A DNA stretch of 64,000 nucleotides from positions 19,296 to 83,295 of the forward strand of contig NZ_BSOS01000024.1 in the NCBI RefSeq assembly GCF_030160635.1, given 5' to 3'. Each line of letters starts with the position of its first letter. Positions within the stretch are counted from its first letter, which is position 1. A program made the position numbers and the translations under genes. A model generated the notes under the pieces. The model was not told the DNA's origin, made no database searches, and worked only from the letters and a program-made list of their open reading frames with translations. Below are positions 49,074-57,494 of this stretch, piece by piece. The stretch is from Acidocella aquatica. GTDB taxonomy: Bacteria; Pseudomonadota; Alphaproteobacteria; Acetobacterales; Acetobacteraceae.

Positions 49074-49727
49074 GTGAAACCTTATCAAATTCCTCTGATT
49101 CTGGCGGCCTTGCTGCCTTCACTCGCGGCCGCGCAGGTGAAGGTTGACCCCGCGGCTTTGGCGCAACTGGCGGGAATCGCCCCGGCCAGGCCCGCGCCCG
49201 CGATGGCGCCTGCCCGGCCGGTTGAACCTGCCCGGCATCTCTCGCGGCGCGTGATCCGCAGCGTGAAACCCGCCCCGATCAAGCCCCTTGCCAGCCCCCC
49301 CGCGTCCACGGCGGCTAAGCCGGTGGCGCCCGGGCCCACGGCGCCCGCGCCGGTGGTGGCGGTGGCGCCCGGGCTGGTGGTGGCGGTGCCGCCCGCGCCG
49401 GTTTTGGGCGCGCATGCGCCCCAACCCCTGGCAACGCCGCAGGCGCTGGTTGTGAGTTTTCCTCCCGGCAGCGCGACGCTGCCGGCCGGGACCGGGGCGG
49501 CGTTGAAGCCCTTTTGTGAGGCCCACGGCGTGATCGGCATTGACGCCCGCGCCCCGGCGGACCCCAGCGATCCCTCCATCGCCATGCGGCTATCGCTGGC
49601 CCGCGCTTTGGCGCTGCGCGACGCTTTGACCTCCTGCGGCGTGGCGTCACAAAATATTCTGCCCCGCGCGCTGGGTTCCGTGCCAGGGAAGAACGAGGAT
49701 GAAGCCGTACTTGGAGTGCAGAAATGA
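49074..49727 (+). CDS. Secreted Pro/Ala-rich protein with degenerate OmpA-like C-terminus
   Basis: 217 residues. A signal peptide (IPLILAALLPSLAAAQ) is followed by a Pro/Ala-rich segment (about 30-120). The C-terminal region runs LVVSFPPGSATLPAGTGAAL, RLSLARALALRDALTSCGV and then PRALGSVPG, which follows the OmpA/MotB peptidoglycan-binding fold loosely. GTG 49074 is the only start that gives the signal peptide. The gene overlaps the MotA/ExbB-like gene by four bases, so the product probably works with that channel in the periplasm. Confidence 0.6.
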   Translation: MKPYQIPLILAALLPSLAAAQVKVDPAALAQLAGIAPARPAPAMAPARPVEPARHLSRRVIRSVKPAPIKPLASPPASTAAKPVAPGPTAPAPVVAVAPGLVVAVPPAPVLGAHAPQPLATPQALVVSFPPGSATLPAGTGAALKPFCEAHGVIGIDARAPADPSDPSIAMRLSLARALALRDALTSCGVASQNILPRALGSVPGKNEDEAVLGVQK

Positions 49728-50866
49728 CCCGGCCGACCCGTTATCTTATCCGCATGATCGTGTTCTGCCTCGTGGTCTATGGCGTGGCGGCGGTTATCTC
49801 TCCGGCGCTGGCGCGTTTCTACATGGCCAATCCTGTGGTCAACTCGGTTATCGTCGTGGTCGAACTGTTCGGCGTGTTTTGGAATTTGCGGCAGGTGCAG
49901 CGGCTGAACCCGGAGGTTGACTGGGTGGACGAGTTCCGCCGCCCGCGCCAGAAGCTGGAGCAGGCGCCGCCGCCGGTATTGCTTGCCCCGATGGCGCGCA
50001 TGCTGCACGGAAGGGCGGATGGTGAGCGGCGGATTACGCTCTCCGGCCCGGCGATGCGCACCATTCTGGACGGTATTTCGAGCCGGTTGGATGAGAGCCG
50101 CGAGCTTTCGCGCTATGTCACCGGCGTGATGATCTTTCTCGGCCTGCTCGGCACCTTCTGGGGCCTGCTGCATACGGTCTCATCGGTTGCCGCGGTGATC
50201 AACGGCATGAACCTGGCCGGGGGCGATGTGAACGGCATGTTCGCGCAGCTGAAGGGCGGGCTGGCGGGGCCGCTGGCGGGCATGGGCACGGCGTTCTCCT
50301 CCTCGATGTTCGGCCTTTCCGGCGCGCTGATCCTGGGCTTTTTGGACCTCACCGCCGGGCAGGCGCAGAACCGGTTTTTCAACGAGCTGGAAGAATGGCT
50401 GGCCGGGCTGACGCGGCTTTCCACCGGGGCGCTGGGTGGCGATGGCGAGGCCAGTGTGCCGGTTTATGTGCAGGCGCTGCTGGAACAGACGGCGGAGAAT
50501 ATGGATGGGTTGCAGCGCGTGCTGAGCCGCGGCGAGGACAGCCGCGCGCAGGGCAACGCCGCGCTGCTGGCCCTGGGCGAGCGCATGGGCAACCTGGCCG
50601 ACACATTGCACCTGAACCAGCAGCTGATGGCCCGGCTGGCGGACACGCAAGCGGCCCTCGGCCCGGCGATTGAACGCTTGGGCGCTGCCCGCCCGCAGGC
50701 GGGCGATGATGCCATGCGTTCGCATTTGCGCAACATCGAACTGCTGCTGAGCCGGCTGCTCACCGAGACCGAACAGGGCAGGATGCAGACCACCAACGAG
50801 CTGCGCAGCGATTTGAAGATTCTTACCCGCACCATCGCCGCCCTGGCGGATGACGCGCGGGCATGA
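49724..50866 (+). CDS. MotA/TolQ/ExbB-like proton channel subunit
   Basis: 380 residues. Two N-terminal membrane segments (about 8-28 and 36-55) precede a cytoplasmic loop. A MotA/ExbB-like pair of helices follows: VTGVMIFLGLLGTFWGLLHT and a region with GMGTAFSSSMFGLSGALILG, where Thr/Ser and Gly positions resemble the channel-forming helices. The last third (about 255-380) is a long soluble helical region. Coupled by ATGA to a MotB-like partner. It belongs to the family called flagellar motor or ExbB-like in alphaproteobacteria, but no flagellar or tol gene is in the window. Confidence 0.7.
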   Translation: MTRPTRYLIRMIVFCLVVYGVAAVISPALARFYMANPVVNSVIVVVELFGVFWNLRQVQRLNPEVDWVDEFRRPRQKLEQAPPPVLLAPMARMLHGRADGERRITLSGPAMRTILDGISSRLDESRELSRYVTGVMIFLGLLGTFWGLLHTVSSVAAVINGMNLAGGDVNGMFAQLKGGLAGPLAGMGTAFSSSMFGLSGALILGFLDLTAGQAQNRFFNELEEWLAGLTRLSTGALGGDGEASVPVYVQALLEQTAENMDGLQRVLSRGEDSRAQGNAALLALGERMGNLADTLHLNQQLMARLADTQAALGPAIERLGAARPQAGDDAMRSHLRNIELLLSRLLTETEQGRMQTTNELRSDLKILTRTIAALADDARA

Positions 50867-52002
50867 GCCGCAAGCGCAGCGGCAGCAACGGGCTGGAGGC
50901 ATGGCCGGGCTATGTCGACGCGCTCTCCACGCTGCTCATGGTCACTATTTTCGTGCTGCTGGTGTTTGTGCTGGCGGAGGCGTTTTTATCCTCGGCGCTG
51001 AGCGGCAGCGATAACACGATCGCGCAGCTGCGCGACCAGATCGCGCAGCTCACGCAGAGCCTTTCCATGGAAACATCAAAGGACACGACGCTGACGCAGG
51101 AGCTTTCGGCGCTGAACGCACAGCTGGCGAGCGCGCAGGCGGCGAATGCGGGGTTGAGCCAACAGGTGAGCGCCGATGCGGCAACGATTACGAATCTGCA
51201 GAGCCAGGGCAAGGATTTGCAGGCGCAGCTCTCCGATGCGCAGACGCAGGCGGCGGCGAGCGCCGGGCGGATTAGCGCGTTGCAGGCACAGATGGACGCG
51301 CAGGCCCAGGCGCAGGCGAATGCGGGGCCGGGATTGCGCGAGCAGTTGACGGCGCAGACCAAGATTTCCAGCGATGCGCTGGCGCAGGTGGCGCTGCTCA
51401 ACCAGCAGATCGCGGCGATGCGCGCGCAGCTTGCGGCACTGGCGCAGGCGCTGGATGCCGCGCAGGCGGCGGATGCGAAGGATAATGTGCAGATCGCTGA
51501 TTTGGGCAAGCAGCTCAATGAGGCGCTGGCCCGCAAGGTGGAAGAATTGCAGCAGTATCAGAGTGTGTTTTTCCGTGCGCTGAGCGAGAGCCTGAAGGGC
51601 GAGAAGAATATAAAAGTCGTCGGCGACCGCTTTGTGTTTGAGAGCGATGTGCTCTTTCCGGTGGATGAGGCAACGATCACCCCGGCGGGCGCTGCGGAAA
51701 TCGCGCAGGTGGCGGCGGCGGTGACGGAAATCGCCAGCAAGATTCCGCCTGATGTGAACTGGGTGCTTTCGGTGGATGGCTATGCGGATGCGCAGCCGAT
51801 CACGGGTGGGCCGTTCAAGTCAAACTTTGATTTATCCTCGGCGCGCGCGCTGGCGGTGCTGGATTTGCTGATTGCCGACGGGGTGCCGGAAAACCGGCTG
51901 GTGACGTCGGGCATGGGCGCCAACAACCCGATCGCGCCAGGCAACACACCTGCCGATTACGCGCAGAACCGCCGGATTGAATTCCGGCTGACCACGCCGT
52001 GA
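50863..52002 (+). CDS. MotB-like protein with coiled coil and OmpA domain
   Basis: 379 residues. A short basic cytoplasmic segment and one membrane helix preceded by WPGYVDALSTLLM put an aspartate at the helix start, as in MotB/ExbD proton pathways. Residues about 50-230 form an Ala/Gln-rich coiled coil. The C-terminal OmpA-like domain ends with LVTSGMGANNPIAPGNTPADYAQNRRIEF split across two strands, the peptidoglycan-binding signature. It would be the stator partner of the upstream channel protein. Confidence 0.74.
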   Translation: MSRKRSGSNGLEAWPGYVDALSTLLMVTIFVLLVFVLAEAFLSSALSGSDNTIAQLRDQIAQLTQSLSMETSKDTTLTQELSALNAQLASAQAANAGLSQQVSADAATITNLQSQGKDLQAQLSDAQTQAAASAGRISALQAQMDAQAQAQANAGPGLREQLTAQTKISSDALAQVALLNQQIAAMRAQLAALAQALDAAQAADAKDNVQIADLGKQLNEALARKVEELQQYQSVFFRALSESLKGEKNIKVVGDRFVFESDVLFPVDEATITPAGAAEIAQVAAAVTEIASKIPPDVNWVLSVDGYADAQPITGGPFKSNFDLSSARALAVLDLLIADGVPENRLVTSGMGANNPIAPGNTPADYAQNRRIEFRLTTP

Positions 52003-52565
52003 CGGACGCCACCGCGCTGGCCGCGGCAAAGGCCGCGCTGCGTAAGCAGGCAATGGCCGCGCGCAACGCGTGCGACCCCGCGCTGGGGGCGCAACTTGCA
52101 AGACATGTGCTGGAAGATTGCCCGCCACCGGCTGGCGCCGTGGTCGCGGGGTATTGGCCGATGGGTGATGAGATCGATATTCGCCCGCTGCTTTATGCGC
52201 TGGCGGCGCGGGGGTTTGTGGTCTGCCTGCCGGAAACGCCACCGCGCGGCCAACCGCTGGTGTTCAAAAAATGGCAGCCCGGCGCTGCACTTTTTGCGGG
52301 AAGATTCGGCACGTCGCATCCGGCGGGCGAGGTTGCGCGGCCGGATTTCGTGCTGGTGCCGCTGCTGGCGTTTGATGCGAAGGGGAACCGGCTGGGGTAT
52401 GGCGGCGGGTATTATGACCGCACGCTGGCGGCGTTGCCGAATGCGTTCAGGTTGGGGTGTGCGTTTGCCGCGCAGGAAGTTGAGGCGGTGCCAGCTGACG
52501 CTAATGATCTGAAAATACATGCCCTCGCCACGGAAGTTTCCCTCCGGCGGTTTCAGGACGCCTGA
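51999..52565 (+). CDS. 5-formyltetrahydrofolate cyclo-ligase
   Basis: ATP-dependent conversion of 5-formyl-THF to 5,10-methenyl-THF. 188 residues with GYWPMGDEIDIRPLL, KWQPG and the signature PLLAFDAKGNRLGYGGGYYDR. GTG 51999 overlaps the MotB-like stop, so the gene is in the same operon although functionally unrelated. In many bacteria this gene follows zapA and ssrS; neither was recognised here. Confidence 0.9.
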   Translation: MTDATALAAAKAALRKQAMAARNACDPALGAQLARHVLEDCPPPAGAVVAGYWPMGDEIDIRPLLYALAARGFVVCLPETPPRGQPLVFKKWQPGAALFAGRFGTSHPAGEVARPDFVLVPLLAFDAKGNRLGYGGGYYDRTLAALPNAFRLGCAFAAQEVEAVPADANDLKIHALATEVSLRRFQDA

Positions 52566-52583
52566 CGTCAGGAACGAATCGTC

Positions 52584-52618
52584 ACAAAAAAACGGCGCCC
52601 ATGACAGGCGCCGTTCTT
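52584..52618. terminator. Bidirectional intrinsic terminator
   Basis: Nine-base perfect stem aacggcgcc/ggcgccgtt (52591-52599 and 52607-52615) with a run of seven A before it and ttctt after it. It serves the convergent folate and helicase genes, better in the minus direction. Confidence 0.85.
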
Positions 52619-52660
52619 AATGATTGCCGCTCGAAGGGCGCGGCCCCTCGCCTTACCTAA

Positions 52661-53902
52661 TTACGCAGCCCGTGAGAAATTCCGCTTCTCGCCATATTGC
52701 GGGCGCTTGGGCTTGCGCACCAAGAGGTCCGGGTGGCGGGAAGGCTTTTTCGTCGCGGCGGCGTGGGCCGGGCGGGTGCCGCTGGCGACGGCCATCTGCA
52801 CGCCGGTGAGTTTCTCGATGGAGTTGAGAAACGCCAGCTCGGTGGCATCGCAGAAGGCAACGGCAATGCCGGTGGCGCCGTTACGCGCGGTCCGGCCGAT
52901 GCGGTGGACGTAGCTTTCCGGCTCGTTGGGCAGCTCGTAGTTGATGACGTGGGAAACGCCCATGACATCAATGCCGCGCGCGGCAAGATCAGTCGCGACC
53001 AGCACCCGCACATTGCCGGCGCGGAAATCTTCCAGCGCGCGCTGGCGGGCGTTCTGGCCGAGGTTGCCGTGCATGGCGGTGGCGGAGATTTTCTCCTGGG
53101 TGAGCTGCAGGGCCACACGGTCCGCGCCGCGCTTGGTGCGGGTGAAGACGATGGCGCGGGTCATCGAGCTGTCACGCAGCAGGGTGCTGAGCAGATGGCG
53201 CTTGCCTGAGCCTTCGACGAAATGCACATGCTGTTCGACCAGCACCGGGGTGGAGGCCACCGGCTCGATGGAAACACGCACCGGCTCGCGCAGCAGGCCT
53301 TCGGCCAGGGAGAGAATTTCCTTCGGCATGGTGGCCGAGAACAGCGCCGACTGGCGGCGGGCCGGAAGCTGGGCGACGACGCGGCGGATGTCGGGCATGA
53401 AGCCCAGATCGAGCATGCGGTCAGCTTCGTCGAGCACGAAGAACTGGCACTGGTCGATGATCAGGTTGCGCGTGCTCATCAGGTCGCAGATGCGCCCTGG
53501 TGTGCCGACAACGATATCCGCGCCGCGCGACATGCGGTTAACCTGGCCGGTGCGGCCCACGCCGCCGACGACGAGCACGGTGTTCAGCGCCAGGCCGGTG
53601 CCGAATTTTTTGAACTCCTGCTCGATCTGCACCGCAAGTTCGCGGGTTGGGGAGAGGATGAGCGCGCGGGTGGCAAAGCGGCGCGGGCGCAGCGGGTTGG
53701 CGGCCATCTGCTGCAAAATGGGCAGCGCGAAAGCGGCGGTTTTGCCGGTGCCGGTCTGGGCGGTGCCCAGAACGTCGCGGCCCGCGAGACCTGCCGGCAA
53801 TGCGCCAGCCTGGATGGGGGTAGGTTTGTTGAAGCCGCTGTTGGTCAGGGCCTGGAGAATCGGCGTGGCAAAGCCAAAGGATTCAAAGGTAACATCAGTC
53901 AT
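52661..53902 (-). CDS. rhlE: DEAD-box RNA helicase, RhlE type
   Basis: 413 residues. All core motifs are visible: FGFATPILQALTNSGFNKPTPIQ, AQTGTGKT, PTRELAVQIE, DEAD, SAT, ARGIDVMGVSHVINYELP and HRIGRTARNG. The short basic C-terminal tail and RhlE-like Q motif suggest an RhlE role in rRNA or mRNA remodelling. I chose ATG 53902; the frame also allows ATG 53932, ten codons upstream, with no better ribosome site. Confidence 0.9.
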   Translation of the reverse strand: MTDVTFESFGFATPILQALTNSGFNKPTPIQAGALPAGLAGRDVLGTAQTGTGKTAAFALPILQQMAANPLRPRRFATRALILSPTRELAVQIEQEFKKFGTGLALNTVLVVGGVGRTGQVNRMSRGADIVVGTPGRICDLMSTRNLIIDQCQFFVLDEADRMLDLGFMPDIRRVVAQLPARRQSALFSATMPKEILSLAEGLLREPVRVSIEPVASTPVLVEQHVHFVEGSGKRHLLSTLLRDSSMTRAIVFTRTKRGADRVALQLTQEKISATAMHGNLGQNARQRALEDFRAGNVRVLVATDLAARGIDVMGVSHVINYELPNEPESYVHRIGRTARNGATGIAVAFCDATELAFLNSIEKLTGVQMAVASGTRPAHAAATKKPSRHPDLLVRKPKRPQYGEKRNFSRAA

Positions 53903-54161
53903 AAAAATATACGTCTCCGGCGCTGCAACCATCTGGTTTGCAGCGATAATGTCCGGTTTCCACGCGCGATTTTGGATTGGACGGGTAAAACAATGCCCGG
54001 GAAGGGCGTTCCCGCCCCAATAGACAAATCAACCGCCAAGGCCGAATCAATGATCCGGTCGCGCATTCGCGGTCGACGAGGGGCTTATGCGCATGGTGCG
54101 GCGCAAAACGCAAGAAATCATTTGCAGGGCTGGGGTGCGCCGGGCCGGTCTGACGTTTTGT
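53903..54161. other. Gene-free spacer upstream of the helicase
   Basis: 259 bases between the helicase start and the end of the EthD gene. It must contain the helicase promoter and a long leader. No convincing hairpin terminator or open reading frame with a ribosome site was seen. Confidence 0.5.
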
Positions 54162-54518
54162 TTACGCGGGCAGCGGGCGGTAGCGGGTCTCGTGAACCTC
54201 CACGATGTAGCGCCTGATGGAGCCGGGCAGGATGAATTTATCCTCATCCTCCTGCGCGAGGCGCTTGATCTCGGGGTCGGCGAACGCCTGCATGGCGCCC
54301 TCGGCGGTGGCGCGGTCCTCGTAGAAGACCTCTGAGATCACGTCATAGTCATCGGGCCCGAGCGGGCTGGGGGCGAGCACGAAATTGCGCCGGTGCATGG
54401 CAGCGCCTTTGGGCAGCAGCTTGTGGATGTAGGGGACGTGGTGGTTGGTGTAGTAATCCATAAAGGCTTCGCGCGTGATGTCAGGGCGCTTTTTAATCAG
54501 CATGACGATTTTGAACAT
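54162..54518 (-). CDS. EthD domain protein
   Basis: 118 residues, a dimeric alpha+beta-barrel fold. MFKIVMLIKKRPDITREAFMDYY with the H-H-V following (NHHVPYIHKLLP) matches the EthD/YciI-like family. Members are small enzymes or accessory proteins in degradative pathways, but function is not predictable here. A gggagg ribosome site precedes ATG 54518. Confidence 0.8.
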   Translation of the reverse strand: MFKIVMLIKKRPDITREAFMDYYTNHHVPYIHKLLPKGAAMHRRNFVLAPSPLGPDDYDVISEVFYEDRATAEGAMQAFADPEIKRLAQEDEDKFILPGSIRRYIVEVHETRYRPLPA

Positions 54519-54569
54519 TGCGCGGTCCTCCCTTGGTTTTTGCCATTATGGCGGCAAGCCCGGGCAAAG

Positions 54570-54607
54570 AAAATCCCCGGCGCGCGGGCTGCGGCCGGGG
54601 ATTTTTT
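54570..54607. terminator. Intrinsic terminator of the glucan synthase gene
   Basis: Stem aatccccggc/gccggggatt with a 12-base loop, T6 on the plus-strand side and a mixed T run on the minus-strand side. It lies 20 bases after the stop of the GH17-GT2 gene. Confidence 0.85.
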
Positions 54608-54627
54608 GAGCGGTGCGGCGCGGGCGG

Positions 54628-57333
54628 TTAGTCGCCGGCGGCGGGGTGCATGTTGCCGATGCGCACCGGAGCTGCCTGCTTCGCCGGAGCCGCGGCCAGC
54701 TTGGGCGCGGGGGCGGGCATGGCGGCGAGAATGGCGACCGAGACCGAGGCGAGGTAGGGCAGCGACTGGGTGAACAGCACCGCGCACCAGAGCTTGGTTT
54801 CCAGCGTCGCCCAATGGTGGCCAAAGCCGACGCCCAGCAGGGCGCCCCAGGTGAGGACCAGGAGGACAAGTTCCTCGCGCGACATTATCAGACCCTGCAC
54901 CAGCGCGGGGGCGTTCTTCATCTTCGGGGTGCGCAGGAAGGGCAGGCTGTTGGAGAACAGGCCTTTCCAGACCGCCTTGCCGATGCTGTGCGAGAGCGCC
55001 AGCCCGGCGATGGCGGCGCCCACACGGTCAGCCAGGCCGCAGGGCACGCGGTTTTTATAGAGCGCGAGTATCTGCACGATCTTGAAGAAGAACAGGCCGA
55101 TCGAGGGCAGCATGAACAGCGCGATCGGGAACTCAAAGCGCACCGGATCAAGGATCAGCCCTGCCGACCAGGCGAGGCCCAGGCCGAGGAACACCAGACC
55201 CAGCGCATCGCCGAACCAGGGGATCCAGCCGGTGATGAAGTGCCAGCGCTGGCCGAGTGTCAGCTCGTGGTTGAAGGGCGAGAACAGCGCGCGCCAGTTG
55301 GCCCGCACGATGCGCATGGCGCCATAGGCCCAACGGTAGCGCTGCTTGCGGAAGGCGTTGTAGTCATCGGGCATCACGCCCTTGCCGAAGCTCTTCTTGG
55401 AATACACAGCCTCATACCCGGCGCGGAACAGGCGCAGGCCGAGCTGGCTGTCCTCGGTGATGCACCATTCGGCCCAGCCGTTCTCGTTGATGAGGGCGGC
55501 CTTGCGCACCAGGGTCATCGTGCCGTGCTGGATGATGGCGTTACGCTCGTTGCGCGCCACCATGCCGGCGTGGAAGAAGCCAGCGTACTCCCAGAACATC
55601 AGGCGCTTGAAGAGGCTGCCGTCGTTATCGCGGTAATCCTGCGGCGACTGGGTGAAGCCGACCTTCGGGTTGTCAAAGGCGGGCGCCATGGAGCGCAGCC
55701 AGTCAGGGTCCACGATATAGTCGCTGTCGATCACGCCGATGATCTCGGCATCCGGCGCGGTCTCGCGCAGCGCGAAGTTGAGGGCGCCGGCCTTGAAGCC
55801 TTTATATTTGCCCAGTGTGAAGAAGCGGAATTTGGGGCCCAGGCGGGCGCAATGCTCGGCCACCGGCTCCCACACCAGCGGGTCCTTGGTGTTGTTGTCG
55901 ATCACCAGCACCTCGAAGCGGTCATAGTCGAGTGCCGCCAGGGCATCGAGCGTCTGGCACACCATTTCCGGCGGTTCGTTGCAGATGGGCAGGTGGATGG
56001 AGACTTTCGGCAGCCTGGCGCCAGCGGGGGCCGGGATCGGCTCGAAATGGCGCTTGGCGACACGGCCGTAGATGGTCTCCACCAGATCGAAGCTGTCGGC
56101 GATGAGCAGGAAGAGCAGCAGCCCCTGGCCCGCGGCGAGCGCGCCCCACACGGCGGCGGCGCCGAGCGAGAGGTAGGTCTCGCTCATGGTCATGAAGAGC
56201 ATGGCCAGCGTGGCGGTGAAGCCTTCAACCAGGGCGGCGAAGATCAGCTTGCCGGAGAAGCGGATGTCTGGGCGGCGCGAGAGCAGCGCCATGGTGGCGG
56301 CCAGGCTCAGCAGCGCGGCGCCCAGGGCGTAGAAGGCCCAGGCGGGGTTGTTCTCAACCGGGCCGGTGAGCGACCATTTGGCGTGACGATCCAGCGTGAA
56401 CATGCCCCAGTAGCCGGCGGCGCGGCCCTCGAAGCTGGTCTTCCAGGGCTGGTCGAACGCCTCCATCACGAAATATTGCAGATGGTTCTGCTGCGCGAGG
56501 TTGAAGAAGTCCCGCATGAAGCGCGCCTGATTGACCGTGCTGGCGCGCGCCGCGCCGATGTCGATGCCATCCGAGGGCCAGCCGATTTCGCCGATGACGA
56601 TACGCTTGTTGGGGAAACGGTCATGCACCGCGTTCAGCCGGTTCATGGCGTCCTGCACGGCGATGTTCTCCGGCACGCCTTCCCAGTAGGGCAGAAGGTG
56701 GACGGTGATGAAGTCAACGGAGTTGGCAAGCTCGGGGTGTTTGAGCCAGACATGCCAGGGCTCGGCGGTGGAAACCGGCACATGGGTCTCGGATTTCACC
56801 AGCGCGATATCGGCCATCAGCTCGGGCACGGGAAGGTCGCCACGCAGAATGGTTTCGTTGCCGACCATGATCTGCTTCACGTCCGGGTTGGCGTTGGCGA
56901 CCTGCACCACTTTCGCCAGCTCGGCCGCGTTGGCCACCGGGTGGCGGTCCAGCCAGGCGCCGAGCGTGACGTTAAGGTTCATGCCCTCGGCCAGGGCCGG
57001 GATCTGGCCCAGAATGCCCTCGACCGTATAGGTGCGGATGTTATGGGTGTGCGCAGCCGCCAATGTGAGGTCTGACTTGATCTCGGCGGCGCTGGGGTAG
57101 TGATTGGTCTGCGGATTTTCCCCCGCGTGAAATGGCGAGAAGGCGAAGCCGCCGATTTCACCGTTATAGGGTGCAATATCCGTGACCGGCCGGTTAAACC
57201 CGGCCCAGAGGCCAAAGGCGAGCACGCCAACGCCGAGAGAGGCGGCCCAGGAGCTGGGGTTGCTCCACCCCTTGCGCGCGTTGCGGGTGGAAACTTGCGG
57301 TGACTGGCGGCGGATTTGCGACTGAAACGTCAT
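54628..57333 (-). CDS. GH17-GT2 fusion, NdvB-like beta-glucan synthase
   Basis: 901 residues. After an N-terminal membrane helix (about 29-46), a glycoside hydrolase family 17 domain (about 58-330) carries both expected glutamates: Glu160 in VGNETILRG and Glu249 in IGEIGWPSDG. Two to three membrane helices follow, then a processive GT2 domain (about 455-720) with VLVIDNNTKDP, VIDSDYIVDPDW, the TED of ITEDSQLGLRLF and QRYRW at 664-668. Four or more C-terminal helices follow. This architecture is known from beta-1,3/1,6-glucan synthases such as NdvB of Bradyrhizobium and Pseudomonas, where GH17 performs transglycosylation in the periplasm. The product, cyclic or linear, is inferred. Confidence 0.85.
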   Translation of the reverse strand: MTFQSQIRRQSPQVSTRNARKGWSNPSSWAASLGVGVLAFGLWAGFNRPVTDIAPYNGEIGGFAFSPFHAGENPQTNHYPSAAEIKSDLTLAAAHTHNIRTYTVEGILGQIPALAEGMNLNVTLGAWLDRHPVANAAELAKVVQVANANPDVKQIMVGNETILRGDLPVPELMADIALVKSETHVPVSTAEPWHVWLKHPELANSVDFITVHLLPYWEGVPENIAVQDAMNRLNAVHDRFPNKRIVIGEIGWPSDGIDIGAARASTVNQARFMRDFFNLAQQNHLQYFVMEAFDQPWKTSFEGRAAGYWGMFTLDRHAKWSLTGPVENNPAWAFYALGAALLSLAATMALLSRRPDIRFSGKLIFAALVEGFTATLAMLFMTMSETYLSLGAAAVWGALAAGQGLLLFLLIADSFDLVETIYGRVAKRHFEPIPAPAGARLPKVSIHLPICNEPPEMVCQTLDALAALDYDRFEVLVIDNNTKDPLVWEPVAEHCARLGPKFRFFTLGKYKGFKAGALNFALRETAPDAEIIGVIDSDYIVDPDWLRSMAPAFDNPKVGFTQSPQDYRDNDGSLFKRLMFWEYAGFFHAGMVARNERNAIIQHGTMTLVRKAALINENGWAEWCITEDSQLGLRLFRAGYEAVYSKKSFGKGVMPDDYNAFRKQRYRWAYGAMRIVRANWRALFSPFNHELTLGQRWHFITGWIPWFGDALGLVFLGLGLAWSAGLILDPVRFEFPIALFMLPSIGLFFFKIVQILALYKNRVPCGLADRVGAAIAGLALSHSIGKAVWKGLFSNSLPFLRTPKMKNAPALVQGLIMSREELVLLVLTWGALLGVGFGHHWATLETKLWCAVLFTQSLPYLASVSVAILAAMPAPAPKLAAAPAKQAAPVRIGNMHPAAGD

Positions 57334-57494
57334 GGTGCAGGTCCAGATTTGAGCGAGACAAGCCTCGCACGCCGCAATGTATGGTTACCTAAAGCGGCGG
57401 GGTCTGGGCGCGAATGTGTCCTGATTGTGGCAAAATGAAATTTTTGCAAGATTGCCAAGCTGCATTTCCGCCGGATTGCGCGTAGAAAGCGGGT
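57334..57494. other. Divergent intergenic region
   Basis: 161 bases between the starts of the glucan synthase and the CNNM gene. An AT-rich stretch near 57420-57450 may hold promoters for either direction. No confident -35/-10 pair or operator was found. Confidence 0.4.

Noticed and set aside
49724..52002. MotA/MotB-like pair as a Zorya-type anti-phage system
   Set aside because: No ZorC, ZorD or ZorE-like gene follows; the next gene is a folate enzyme and the first partner is an OmpA-like secreted protein.
54613..57075. An 820-codon open frame on the plus strand, opposite the glucan synthase
   Set aside because: It is antisense to a gene with all catalytic motifs, has no family-like segments and is His/Gln/Arg-rich, as expected for a shadow frame in GC-rich DNA.
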